DNA from: Bacteroidales bacterium
GTDB taxonomy: Bacteria; Bacteroidota; Bacteroidia; Bacteroidales; M50B96
Direction of reading: 5' to 3'
Length of the DNA: 59,534 nucleotides
NCBI GenBank assembly: GCA_021740905.1
Contig: JAIOYV010000041.1
Coordinates: 1-59,534 of the forward strand
Made by a program: the position numbers and the translations under genes. Positions 7,443 to 16,768 of the stretch are shown one piece after another. Positions within the stretch are counted from its first letter, which is position 1, and each line of letters starts with the position of its first letter. The notes under the pieces were generated by a model that was not told the DNA's origin, did no database searches, and worked only from the letters and a program-made list of their open reading frames with translations.

Positions 7443-10400
7443 CTAATCTGAGTTTACTCCCTGCCACACCACACTCATCTCAGCCGCCAATTTCAAGTCA
7501 ATTTCGCAATTCTTCTTTTCTTTTGATTGAACATCAATTATCCGAAAATCCTTTTTATTGAGGTTTATTTCAACGCTCTCTATTCTGAAAATAAGGCAAT
7601 CTTCTTTTTCCTTTAGACTAAATTGTTGACCCTGTTTTTTGCCAATCAATTCTGAATTCTCCTTATCGAAGTAATAGCCCTGATCGGTTTCATCAAAAGT
7701 TTTTTTGCTGAAAAAAAGATGGGGTTTATCCAAATATGGTGAACCTGAGCTGGGACAAAAAGTAGTGCAATTCCCACACTGGTTGCACCAATCGGCCAGG
7801 TGAAGGATTTGAATTTTCTGATCTACTTTGAAAGATTGACCTTCCATTATTTCAACCTTTCCGCTTTTTACTTTTATTTTTTGAAGCTGATAACCGACCG
7901 GCTCGACCTCGTAATATTTCAAGGCCAGGTTAGGACAAACGGTAGTACAAACATTGCAAACCTCATCACAAAGGAGGCATCGGGATGCTTCGGTAATAGC
8001 TTCCTCTTTTGTGAGAGGCGAGCTTACCAGCTTGAAATTCTTTCGGTCGTCAAGTGCTGTTTCCCTGATAGTTTGTGGACGGATCCGTTTGGCTTTATCG
8101 ATGATGTGCTGCCGGATGCTCTTTTCAGGTCGTTCCGCTATTGGCCGGGTGTTGAAATTGATTCCGGCTTTGTCAATCATCTCCTGGGCAGCTTTCCGTC
8201 CATCGCCAATGGCATTGATGGCGGTGGATGCACCCCGCATGGAATCGCCGCCAATAAACACATTCGTCAGTTTTGTTTCGTAGCTTCCGGGTTGGGTGGA
8301 CAGTAGTCCGGTTTCGATAAAATCAACATCCAAATCCTGGCCAATGGCAGGAATAATTGTATCAGCCAATATTTCAAACTCCGAATCGGGAACAGGAATT
8401 GGTCTTGCTCGGCCACTGCCATCTTTTTCACCCAACTGCATTTTCCGGCAGGTGATCACAAAGTTGCTTCCCTTTTTCGTTGCCGAGATTGGATCAGTCA
8501 GCTCAAGGATTTCTGCACCTTCCTCTATCACGGCTTTAATCTCCCCCAAGTCGGCAGGCATTTGTTTGATGGTGCGACGGTAGATGATGGTCACTTTCCC
8601 TTCATTCCCAACTAAACGAAATGCTGTACGGGCTGCATCCATGGCCGTGTTGCCACCTCCGATTATTACTACGTTCTGGCAAACACCTGATGGTTTGTTC
8701 TTTTTTACCTTGAATAAAAAATCGAGAGGATCGAGAAAATCATCCGAGTTCATCCCTTTCAGATGATAAGGTTTCGATTTCTGCGCCCCGGCTGCGATGT
8801 AAACAAAATCGTTTTCCTTTCTGATTTCCTCAAACCGGCTTTTGTCGATGGAATGATTGAATTCGATCTTCACCCCTAATCCCTTAATTCGATTTACATC
8901 TAAATCAAAAGCCACATCAGTCAAGCGGAATGAAGGGATGGCACCTGAAACCATTCCTCCAGGCTTGGCTTTGCTTTCAAAAATACTCACTTCAAAACCG
9001 GCCTTCACCAAAAAATAGGCACACGACAAACCCGATGGCCCGGCACCAATTATCGCCACTTTGCCTCCATGTTTTTTTTGGGTTGAAATTTCTTTCGGTA
9101 TTGGTAAAGTATTTTCGGCCACAAATCGCTTGATTTCCCTTATCAGCAATGGGCTGTCGTAATTCAAACGGGTGCATTTTGTCTGGCAAAGGTGATCGCA
9201 GACCATGCCCGTGGTATTTGGGAATGGATTGGTGGAGAGGATTATTTCGGCAGCTTTGTCAAAATTGCCCCTGGCCGTGTAATACATATAGCTCGGAATC
9301 GCCTGGTTTGTAGGGCAAGTATCCTCGCAAGGCGCATGGATGCAATCGAAGAATCCCAATGGCCTGGCTGTTTTTATGCTGGGATCGTGGAGGGTCGTTT
9401 TTTGGAAATCCTTATTCTGAAGGACTTCGTCAGCGTACATGTTTAAGTTTTTTAGTGAAACGGTTTCCGAATGCACTACTTCTTTCTTACGTAGTTCTTC
9501 AATGTACTGATTTAATCGTGCATAACCGCCGGGTTTTAATAAATCAGTGCAAACGGTGGCTGGGTGAAGACTACAACTCACCACATCGGCCACATTGAAC
9601 GCATCCACACCGCCTGAAAATGAAATGTCGAGTTTCCCCTCAAATTCATTCTGAAGTTTTTGTGCCAGCCGGATGGAGATAGGGTGCAAAGCCCGCCCAC
9701 TCATGTACATCATTTTCTGATTGGGGGCAAAAACGGCTTTGTGGTTACGGCTTTCGAGGGTGTTGGTCAGTTTTATGCTGAACTGCAAATTTTGCTTATC
9801 GGCTTTGGTTTGAAGGTTTCGGATGATTTTCAGGGCATCGCGATATTTCAAATCGTGCACGAAAGCCATGTCAGGCACTTGGGTCTCGAAACCTGAATTT
9901 TTCAGAATTTGAGACAATTCTTCTTTTCCCAGCAAAGTAGGGTTGAGTTTGATGGCTGTGTGGATTTTCTTTTCTGTGATGAGGTATTCGCCAATCCGTT
10001 CGATCTCATCGGGTGGGCAGCCGTGCATGGTCGAAAGGGTTATGTTGTCTGAAATCTGTGAGCTAATCTTCAGCTTTTCAATTTCAGGGTAAATTGTTTT
10101 GATGGATTTAATCTTTTGCTGAAGTTCCATCGAAGCATCCTTCATCTTTGCAAAAAACCATTGCACGTTTTCTTTTAAAATCCCTTCAAGATTGTAGCCC
10201 ACACTCATATTAAAAATGAATCCCGGTTCATCCATCGATCCAATATTCAACTTATGTTTCAGGATATGGATAATAATCCAGGCATTCAGGTATTGTTCGA
10301 AAGACTCCGGAATCTTCAGTTCTTGCGACCACTCGCAATTATAGCCTTCGTCCTGCATGTCGATACAGGGTTTGGAAATTTCCAGTTCGTCGAGGGTCTG

Positions 10401-10661
10401 GATGGTTTTCAGTTCGATGAAACGGGCACCGCAAAGCCAGGCTGCCACTATGTTTTGTGCTAATTGAGTATGTGGTCCAGCCGCTACGCCAATGGGTGTT
10501 TCCAATAGTTGGCCAAAGCGATAGGTTCGGAAATTGTCGTTTTTATTTGGTATGAAGAATAATTCATCAGGAATTCCAAAGATGGATTTATCCATGTTGT
10601 ATTCATCCAAAATGATTTGTAAAAGTTGAGGAAGCGATATGATCGAAAACTTGTCTGACAC
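7443..10661 (-). CDS. ygfK: YgfK-type iron-sulfur flavoprotein (putative selenate reductase subunit)
   Basis: This 1072-residue multidomain oxidoreductase fits the YgfK family in length and layout. The N-terminal 400 residues form a dihydroorotate dehydrogenase-like barrel (GVAAGPHTQLAQN). An iron-sulfur-linked helical region follows (CIHAPCEDTCPTNQAIP near residue 437), then a glutamate synthase small chain-like FAD/NAD(P)H module with IIGAGPSG near 534 and IIGGGNTAMD near 663. The C-terminal clusters are CLLCDEVCNVCTTVCP near 892 and CNQCGNCTTFCP near 957. It is proposed to pass electrons for Se-dependent molybdenum hydroxylases in purine or uric acid breakdown, and it heads the minus-strand operon containing xdh. 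Confidence 0.85.
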   Translation of the reverse strand: MSDKFSIISLPQLLQIILDEYNMDKSIFGIPDELFFIPNKNDNFRTYRFGQLLETPIGVAAGPHTQLAQNIVAAWLCGARFIELKTIQTLDELEISKPCIDMQDEGYNCEWSQELKIPESFEQYLNAWIIIHILKHKLNIGSMDEPGFIFNMSVGYNLEGILKENVQWFFAKMKDASMELQQKIKSIKTIYPEIEKLKISSQISDNITLSTMHGCPPDEIERIGEYLITEKKIHTAIKLNPTLLGKEELSQILKNSGFETQVPDMAFVHDLKYRDALKIIRNLQTKADKQNLQFSIKLTNTLESRNHKAVFAPNQKMMYMSGRALHPISIRLAQKLQNEFEGKLDISFSGGVDAFNVADVVSCSLHPATVCTDLLKPGGYARLNQYIEELRKKEVVHSETVSLKNLNMYADEVLQNKDFQKTTLHDPSIKTARPLGFFDCIHAPCEDTCPTNQAIPSYMYYTARGNFDKAAEIILSTNPFPNTTGMVCDHLCQTKCTRLNYDSPLLIREIKRFVAENTLPIPKEISTQKKHGGKVAIIGAGPSGLSCAYFLVKAGFEVSIFESKAKPGGMVSGAIPSFRLTDVAFDLDVNRIKGLGVKIEFNHSIDKSRFEEIRKENDFVYIAAGAQKSKPYHLKGMNSDDFLDPLDFLFKVKKNKPSGVCQNVVIIGGGNTAMDAARTAFRLVGNEGKVTIIYRRTIKQMPADLGEIKAVIEEGAEILELTDPISATKKGSNFVITCRKMQLGEKDGSGRARPIPVPDSEFEILADTIIPAIGQDLDVDFIETGLLSTQPGSYETKLTNVFIGGDSMRGASTAINAIGDGRKAAQEMIDKAGINFNTRPIAERPEKSIRQHIIDKAKRIRPQTIRETALDDRKNFKLVSSPLTKEEAITEASRCLLCDEVCNVCTTVCPNLALKYYEVEPVGYQLQKIKVKSGKVEIMEGQSFKVDQKIQILHLADWCNQCGNCTTFCPSSGSPYLDKPHLFFSKKTFDETDQGYYFDKENSELIGKKQGQQFSLKEKEDCLIFRIESVEINLNKKDFRIIDVQSKEKKNCEIDLKLAAEMSVVWQGVNSD

Positions 10662-10750
10662 TATATTTTTTATTTGTGATTATCTCAACAAATTTAGGAA
10701 AAACCGTGGACAATGAAGGAAAGGCAATTGGTATACCTTTTTTATAAATT

Positions 10751-10804
10751 CTCTGTGTAGTTTTGTGGAATAAATACAAAGCTATGCCACAGAGCTACAC
10801 AGAG
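10751..10804. repeat. inverted repeat with CACAGAG monomers in the divergent promoter region
   Basis: The left arm at 10751-10768 (CTCTGTGTAGTTTTGTGG) pairs with 10787-10804 at 16 of 18 positions. Further degenerate monomers continue toward the ygfJ-like start (GAAGCACGGAG, TTTCACTGAG). It sits in the 170-bp gap between the divergent ygfK and ygfJ-like genes and has the same arm-spacer-arm layout as other intergenic repeats in this window. Confidence 0.65.
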
Positions 10805-10831
10805 GAAGCACGGAGTTTCACTGAGAAATAG

Positions 10832-11431
10832 ATGAAAAAATCGTCAGCAATAATTCTTGCCGCCGGCCTATCGAGCCGGATGGGGATGCCAAAATTCCTG
10901 CTTGAACTGCCGGGAGGCAAAACTTTTCTGGAGAACGTTGTTGAACGGTTTGCGGAGTTTGGCTGTACCGAAATTGTTGTTGTGCTGAATAGGGAGGGGC
11001 TTTCTGCCTTTAATTCATCCAAAATAAATCTATCTGAGAATAGTAAGATTGTTGAAAATCCCCATCCTGAATGGGACCGGTTTTATTCGCTGCAATGTGG
11101 CCTAAAAGCATTGAGTCTTGAATATCCCGTTTTCCTCCACAATGTTGACAATCCCTTTATAAACCTGGAAGTGCTTGAAAAACTCATTTCAAACCTGCAC
11201 GGCTACGACTTTGCAAAACCAGTTTTTCAAAATAAAGGAGGGCATCCTGTGTTGATTTCGGCAAAGCTGGCAAAAGAGATTGTATCAGAAAAACATGAGA
11301 ATAAAAGGTTGAATGAATTTTTGGGCAGGTATTTGGTGAATAAAGTGGAAGTTAATGATGGAAGGGTAAGAGTGAATGTGAATACCATAGTGGATTATTC
11401 CAGAGTTATTCCTTCACAATTTTCAAAGTAA
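10832..11431 (+). CDS. YgfJ/MocA-like molybdenum cofactor nucleotidyltransferase
   Basis: This 199-residue nucleotidyltransferase of the MobA/MocA fold has the N-terminal signature LAAGLSSRMGMPK, in which the glycine-rich loop and lysine bind CTP or GTP. A metal-binding HNVDNPF motif and GGHPVLIS are also present. The YgfJ subfamily is an accessory to Se-dependent molybdenum hydroxylases and probably makes the dinucleotide form of the cofactor. It is transcribed divergently from ygfK, across a shared intergenic region, and plausibly serves the Xdh encoded there. Its 3' end overlaps the convergent secreted-protein gene by 26 bp. Confidence 0.8.
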   Translation: MKKSSAIILAAGLSSRMGMPKFLLELPGGKTFLENVVERFAEFGCTEIVVVLNREGLSAFNSSKINLSENSKIVENPHPEWDRFYSLQCGLKALSLEYPVFLHNVDNPFINLEVLEKLISNLHGYDFAKPVFQNKGGHPVLISAKLAKEIVSEKHENKRLNEFLGRYLVNKVEVNDGRVRVNVNTIVDYSRVIPSQFSK

Positions 11432-12254
11432 CCAATCTCAAGTCTTCTTTAATTTCTACAAAGTAAAGGCCTGGTGACCAACCATTAAGGTTCACATGAA
11501 TTTTATCGACATTCGTAAAGTCTGAACTCGAAATGATATTTCCCATTACATTCTTTAGTGTAATTGTAATTTGCTGATAAGTTTTCCCTAAATCGACCAC
11601 GAAATTTTCTTTCGTCGGATTGGGAAATAATTCAATCCGATTGAAAGAATTTGGAAAGGAAATAGCAGAACTGCCTCCAATACTTATCTCAAAGGAGTCA
11701 ATATTAACCCAACGGGCCAATTGCGCTGTTTTTATGCGCACTGTAATAAACTTTCCGCTATTGGGGGCTAAGAAAGAAAACTCTCTTTTAGTCCATGTGT
11801 AAATTTCCGGTAGGGGTGAAGTGTATATTAAATCACCAAAGGTAGATTCGAATAATGATAATCCTATCTCTAAGACTTCTGGAGTAGACAAAGGCGCCAC
11901 ATCAAAATACGAAAGTGTATATTGATTATTGATATTTAGTGAATCACTTAATTCCAGTGAAATAATATTTGATGTTAATGTGTCATACCCTATATCCAAT
12001 CCTAAAAACCAACTTCCGCTTTGCGCATTCCAAAGCACCCCATATTGACAAAATTCGGCATTCAGAATATCGACAGACTCGTGAATTCCAATTGATTTTG
12101 TGTTCGACATTAAGGCATTAAAACTGGCATTGGTCAGATTAATTCCACAAAGCTCTGAGCTATTTATCTCGAAACTTCCATTCAGAAAATGTTGGCCAAA
12201 ATTGTGTTTTTGTGTTGCCAGAAATAAAAGTAAGAAGACGAGAATAGGTTTCAT
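11406..12254 (-). CDS. secreted protein with type IX secretion sorting domain
   Basis: An N-terminal hydrophobic signal (ILVFLLLFLATQ) precedes an extracellular beta-rich region of about 190 residues without a recognisable catalytic domain. The last 75 or so residues are a type A T9SS sorting domain: LFPNPTKENF, a GNIISS strand, and GWSPGLYFVEI followed by the terminal LKIVKE. The mature protein should be exported across the outer membrane and attached to the surface or released. The middle region looks like a carbohydrate-binding or jelly-roll fold, which is inference only. Confidence 0.75.
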   Translation of the reverse strand: MKPILVFLLLFLATQKHNFGQHFLNGSFEINSSELCGINLTNASFNALMSNTKSIGIHESVDILNAEFCQYGVLWNAQSGSWFLGLDIGYDTLTSNIISLELSDSLNINNQYTLSYFDVAPLSTPEVLEIGLSLFESTFGDLIYTSPLPEIYTWTKREFSFLAPNSGKFITVRIKTAQLARWVNIDSFEISIGGSSAISFPNSFNRIELFPNPTKENFVVDLGKTYQQITITLKNVMGNIISSSDFTNVDKIHVNLNGWSPGLYFVEIKEDLRLVTLKIVKE

Positions 12255-12343
12255 GGTGAAGAGCTAAATTTTATCAAAAATAGCAATTGTTTTTGTGATA
12301 ATCAATATATTTAGAATGTTTAATTGATCTTTCTACAGGAATC

Positions 12344-13669
12344 TCAATACCCCTCCCCCACCGGCGCATCCAACTTTTTCTTTCGCTTTCTGAGTTTAAA
12401 GAGTTTCCCAAATCGAAGGTCTTCTCTCGTGAACCTGAACATGGAAAAGAAGGAGGTTTTAGTGATGTGGCAATAAATCCAGAGAGTACCGATGAAAGTA
12501 AGGGAATAGCTGATGTTGGTGGCAAACACGGCTCCCATTGCCCCGTATTTTGGGATGAAAAGAATATTCAGTACAACATTGACTATGAGGGCAGGGAGAT
12601 GGATGTAAATGATGTAGTGGGTCTTTTTTAACCCGGCAATCCGGCTGGCCAAAAGTTTGCCCGATATCAACAATACAATGGCGGGAAGGATATACTGCAC
12701 AATGGGGATGCTCGGTATAAATGCTTTTGAGTACACGATAGGGACAAGAAAAGGTGCGAGGATAAAAATCCCAGACGATACCACCACTGCAAACAACAGG
12801 GTCATCCGGAACAAGCGCGAAACATCCTGGTTTACCTTTGCCTGATCTTTGGCGTTGGCACTACTGGCCAGTATTACGGCACCAACAGCAAAGGGCGATT
12901 GCCATTTTTCGGCTATGTTGGCCCCCAGCGAGTAAAATCCTACTTCAGAATCGGAGGCTAGTTCTTTGAGCAGGAGGATATCTATTTTGAAATTCAGCCT
13001 GGCCAGGAACAACGCAATGGCGTAAATAATACCCAACGAGAGCAGGCTTTTCATTATTTCGAGGTTGAAGCTGAACGTAAGCTTGTACTTACGGCCAATG
13101 ATAAGCAAACCATAGATGGCAGAAATTACGTTTGATATAACCAGCGCGATCAACGCACCGGTGACCGACATTTTCAGGATAATCAAAAAAAGGACAACAA
13201 AGACCAGGTCGGCCACAACAGGGATCCGGCTCAACATGTTGGAAATTTTGAAACGTTCCTCAGCCACCAAAATCCCACCGCTGAATTTGTTGATCAGGCG
13301 GATGGGGATGCTGAAAAGGGCCAGCAGGATCATTGTCAGGGTCAGGGTCGATGGGTCGAATTGCCTGTAAACAAAGGCTGTTACGGTTACCCCAACAATG
13401 CTTGTGAACAGGAAGAAAAAAGCCAATGCCGAAATTATTTGTTGGGCAGGGTATTTTTTATCGCCAATGTGGTGAATGGTTGATCGGCGAATGCCCAATT
13501 CCGATAACGACAATATCATGGTAGGGACCACAAGCAGGCTGGTGTACAACCCTTTTCCATCGGGGCCAAGAAAGCGGGCTATTAAAATTCCAGTGGCCAC
13601 ATTAATTAATGTGTTGAAAGCATTGGTGCCCGACACCGCCATTATATTTTTAAAGAACCCCTGCGCCAT
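12344..13669 (-). CDS. Wzx-like polysaccharide flippase
   Basis: This 441-residue integral membrane protein has 12-14 hydrophobic segments and the opening of the polysaccharide-synthase/Wzx family (NTLINVATGILIARFLGPDGKGLYT). Such proteins flip lipid-linked glycans across the inner membrane. The gene begins 4 bp after the stop of the first upstream sulfotransferase and is the last gene of a five-gene minus-strand operon. No glycosyltransferase is encoded nearby, so the repeat unit it exports must be built by genes elsewhere. Confidence 0.8.
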   Translation of the reverse strand: MAQGFFKNIMAVSGTNAFNTLINVATGILIARFLGPDGKGLYTSLLVVPTMILSLSELGIRRSTIHHIGDKKYPAQQIISALAFFFLFTSIVGVTVTAFVYRQFDPSTLTLTMILLALFSIPIRLINKFSGGILVAEERFKISNMLSRIPVVADLVFVVLFLIILKMSVTGALIALVISNVISAIYGLLIIGRKYKLTFSFNLEIMKSLLSLGIIYAIALFLARLNFKIDILLLKELASDSEVGFYSLGANIAEKWQSPFAVGAVILASSANAKDQAKVNQDVSRLFRMTLLFAVVVSSGIFILAPFLVPIVYSKAFIPSIPIVQYILPAIVLLISGKLLASRIAGLKKTHYIIYIHLPALIVNVVLNILFIPKYGAMGAVFATNISYSLTFIGTLWIYCHITKTSFFSMFRFTREDLRFGKLFKLRKRKKKLDAPVGEGY

Positions 13670-13673
13670 GTCT

Positions 13674-14717
13674 TTACTTTTTCAGGATATATTTATTGAA
13701 CATCACCGCAAGCAGGGGACCTTTGTTCCGGCTCCGCATCTTCATTTTATGAGGAAGCATATCGACCACAAACCGCAGGAAGTAGGCAAACCTGCCATAG
13801 TTTATCCAGACGAGGCAACCAAGACCAGGAAAACCTGATTTCTTGAACTCACGCTCATAGCCGACTTTATCAGCAAATCGCCCGACTACCCGGTCGGCAA
13901 TTTTCACATCTCTCTTGGGCATCGTCTTTCGCCATGCGTAAATTTTATCGCTTTTTATTGGCTGCAGCAAACTACTATGGTATCGCTCAATGTGCTCCCG
14001 GTCGAAATTCTCGAACAGCTCATCTTTCATTTTATGAAACTCCAAGGCTTCTGGCTTAAAAGTGATACCAAGGAAATTGCAAATCTTTTTCAGTTCACCC
14101 ACAGGGTCGCACACCATATCTTCGTATTTCAGGCGATAACATTTCTGTGGATGATTTTCTTGTGCCCAGAGCATCCGCTTTGTAGCAAAACGCCAACGAT
14201 AGGCTAGCAGGGCGGTAATGGGGGCTTCAAAATCGACCTTTTTTATCGACAGAATATTGTCGCGGTAATCGCGGCTAAGATGGATAAACTTGGCATCCGG
14301 GAAAATTTTCATCAACTCACCGGGATAGATAGAATATACCGGGTTCTTGTCGCCAAAAAGAAGGATTTCTTCCTTCGAAAAAAAAGATTTGAAATTCAAA
14401 TACACCACCTTAATTAGTTCTTCGAATGTAGCTTCCCCTTCACAGGCAAGCAAATCGGATTTCAGTTTTTCGCGATCGGCCCGCCAGCTTTCGAATTTCC
14501 TTTGTTCAACGATATCAGCATAAAAAGAAAGCAAGGCTTGTTTGTCCCACCGGGTCCGTTTGTAGTATTTCCTGTAAATATTGATGATGAGTGGGCACTC
14601 TGAAGGCAGCACTACATTGGGATGGGCATCGAACAAGGAGGCCAACAGGGTAGTGCCGGAGCGTGGGCGGCCCAGGATGAAAAAAAAAGGAATGTTGCTG
14701 GTTTCGTTTGTTTTCAT
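13674..14717 (-). CDS. sulfotransferase family protein, copy 1
   Basis: This 347-residue PAPS-dependent sulfotransferase has the 5'-phosphosulfate loop ILGRPRSGTTLLASLFDAHP at the N-terminus. LFGDKNP follows mid-protein, then the 3'-phosphate-binding segment HLSRDYRDNILSIKK and a C-terminal GYEREFKK. The fold predicts sulfate transfer from PAPS to a hydroxyl of a glycan or lipid. It is one of four tandem paralogues (13674-17820) and the closest to the flippase gene. Confidence 0.85.
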   Translation of the reverse strand: MKTNETSNIPFFFILGRPRSGTTLLASLFDAHPNVVLPSECPLIINIYRKYYKRTRWDKQALLSFYADIVEQRKFESWRADREKLKSDLLACEGEATFEELIKVVYLNFKSFFSKEEILLFGDKNPVYSIYPGELMKIFPDAKFIHLSRDYRDNILSIKKVDFEAPITALLAYRWRFATKRMLWAQENHPQKCYRLKYEDMVCDPVGELKKICNFLGITFKPEALEFHKMKDELFENFDREHIERYHSSLLQPIKSDKIYAWRKTMPKRDVKIADRVVGRFADKVGYEREFKKSGFPGLGCLVWINYGRFAYFLRFVVDMLPHKMKMRSRNKGPLLAVMFNKYILKK

Positions 14718-14735
14718 TTTTTGATTGCTTCCCTT

Positions 14736-15716
14736 TTACTTGTGATTTAAAAACGGCAATTTATGATAAATAAACCGATATACATAAAACACCCTCTGGT
14801 ACAAAATGGCCGGCAACACTTTTAATCGAAGCCCGAGTGGATGTTTTTTGAATTGTCGTTTGTAGCCTTCTTTCTCGGCCCATCGGCCCACCACCAAATC
14901 GGCCATTTGGATGTCCGGTTCGCTCATTTCATCCTTCCAACTGTCTACACGGGTATCGTCGATGGGCTTGAACACACGCTTGTGATGATCTTCGATTGTC
15001 CCTTCCAATTTCGACCTGTACAATTCGGTTGTCAATTCGTGGTAGTTGATCACTTCGGGGCAGTAAGGGATAGCGAGGAAAGCACACATCTCCCGCAGGT
15101 ATTGTTCGGGTGCTTTCACCAAATCCTCGTACCGCAGCGAGTAAAACGAACCGGGATGCTTCTGTTTCAACCGGCTAAGTTTGCGGGCCGAATATTTCCA
15201 CCTGAAAGCAAGGGCAACCAAATCGCTCGCATACAAACCTGCTTTCTGCATCGATAAAATGTGTGCCCGGTGGTCGCGCTGCAAGTGGATGTATTTGGCC
15301 TCGGGGTAAAGCCTGAAAATTTGCTTTATATTGATTGAATACACAGGGTTTTTATCTCCCAAAAGCAAGATTTCTTCTTTCTTGAAAATAGTGGGAGAAT
15401 AATAATATATCGTATTGATCAAATTTTGGAAGGAGCTTTTGCCTGTATGTTGCAGCAATTTCTCTTTCAATTCCTGGGCATCCATGCCCCATTTGCGAAA
15501 ATCTTTTACGCCAAGTACTTTTTGATGAAAGTGCAGCAAACCCTTTTCTGTCCAGTCCTCCTTCATGGCGTAATCTTTAGCCAGTTCCTGGATCAGAGGC
15601 GATTCGAGCGGGATTTTTACATTGGGATGGGCATCAAACAAAGTGCGCAACAAGGTAGTGCCCGACCTCGCCCGACCCACGATAAAGAAAAATGGTATGG
15701 CATCAACTTTTCTCAT
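14736..15716 (-). CDS. sulfotransferase family protein, copy 2
   Basis: This 326-residue paralogue has PAPS loop IVGRARSGTTLLRTLFDAHP, LLGDKNP, and the 3'-phosphate segment HLQRDHRAHILSMQKAG. It departs most from the other three: the loop reads GRAR instead of GRPR, and DHRAH replaces DYRDN or DYRDH, so the acceptor may differ. It lies 18 bp upstream of copy 1 and its start overlaps the stop of copy 3 by 4 bp, so the genes are translated from one message. Confidence 0.85.
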   Translation of the reverse strand: MRKVDAIPFFFIVGRARSGTTLLRTLFDAHPNVKIPLESPLIQELAKDYAMKEDWTEKGLLHFHQKVLGVKDFRKWGMDAQELKEKLLQHTGKSSFQNLINTIYYYSPTIFKKEEILLLGDKNPVYSINIKQIFRLYPEAKYIHLQRDHRAHILSMQKAGLYASDLVALAFRWKYSARKLSRLKQKHPGSFYSLRYEDLVKAPEQYLREMCAFLAIPYCPEVINYHELTTELYRSKLEGTIEDHHKRVFKPIDDTRVDSWKDEMSEPDIQMADLVVGRWAEKEGYKRQFKKHPLGLRLKVLPAILYQRVFYVYRFIYHKLPFLNHK

Positions 15717-16768
15717 ATCGTTTCATTTTTGAAGAAGATGGAATAGAAATCGTTGATTTTGGGCAACTTTTTCTTGATGGCCCCGCGATACTTGAAAGGG
15801 ACAAAGCGCATTGCAATTTTTATCCCCTCGAACAGCTTGATCACAATAATCCGTTTTAAAGCATAGATGTGGACACGCAACGGGTATTTGTCAAACTTCC
15901 TTTCATAGCATGCAAGTCCTGCCGATTTCCCAACCAGCCGGTCCATCAGCATGACCTGTTCGTCGCTTAATTCTTCCTTCCACTTCCCCTGGTTTTTGGG
16001 GTCGATGGGCTGATAGATTTTATGGTGAAAAACCTCCGATTTTTTATCCTGGTATAATTCGGATGCTTTCTTGTTGCCCTGGTATGTTTCGATCAACCCT
16101 GGCACGGTGGGGATGCCCACGAAACGGCAGATGTTTTCAAGAAAATACCCGGGTTGCTCGATAAAGTCTTCGTATTTAAAAGAATAAACCTGGGCTGGGT
16201 ATTTTTTTGTTAGCCTATCGACTTCTAGTATCGAATCTTTCCAGCGGATGATTATCCAGGAAAGGATGCCGAACATCAAGCCTGCTTTTTTCACCGACAG
16301 GTAATTGTCGCGGTAGTCGCGCCGGATGCAAATAAATTTGGCTTCGGGGAAAATTTTCAGGAAGAATTCGGGGAACTGGGAGTAAAGCGGGTTTTTATCG
16401 CCAAATGCCATGATTTCCCTTTTCTCGAAAGCCGATTGATATTCGACATATACAGCCTTCACAAAGTTTTGAAAATTGAAATCGCCCCTTATCGCCTGCA
16501 GGTTTTGCTTTACTTTCGCATAGTCGATGGGCCAGTTTTCTATCTTGGGAAGTTTTTGCAGGGCATCCATCAAGGTTTCAATGGTATGGTCATCCAGTTT
16601 CTTTAGATGGCCGTATCGCATATAAAGGATCATGATCAGCTCACATTCGCCCGGTATCATTACATTTGGGTGGGCATCAAGGATCGATTGCAACAAGGTT
16701 GTCCCTGATCGTGGCCGCCCGATAATAAAAAAGAAGGGGATATTTTCGACAGATAGGGCTTGGCTCAT
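15713..16768 (-). CDS. sulfotransferase family protein, copy 3
   Basis: This 351-residue paralogue has IIGRPRSGTTLLQSILDAHP, AFGDKNPLYSQFPEF, and CIRRDYRDNYLSVKKAG as the cofactor-binding segments. It is most similar to copy 4 in the first 60 residues and in length, pointing to a recent duplication. Starts and stops overlap by 4 bp at both ends, so copies 2, 3 and 4 are translationally coupled. The acceptor is unknown. Confidence 0.85.
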   Translation of the reverse strand: MSQALSVENIPFFFIIGRPRSGTTLLQSILDAHPNVMIPGECELIMILYMRYGHLKKLDDHTIETLMDALQKLPKIENWPIDYAKVKQNLQAIRGDFNFQNFVKAVYVEYQSAFEKREIMAFGDKNPLYSQFPEFFLKIFPEAKFICIRRDYRDNYLSVKKAGLMFGILSWIIIRWKDSILEVDRLTKKYPAQVYSFKYEDFIEQPGYFLENICRFVGIPTVPGLIETYQGNKKASELYQDKKSEVFHHKIYQPIDPKNQGKWKEELSDEQVMLMDRLVGKSAGLACYERKFDKYPLRVHIYALKRIIVIKLFEGIKIAMRFVPFKYRGAIKKKLPKINDFYSIFFKNETI

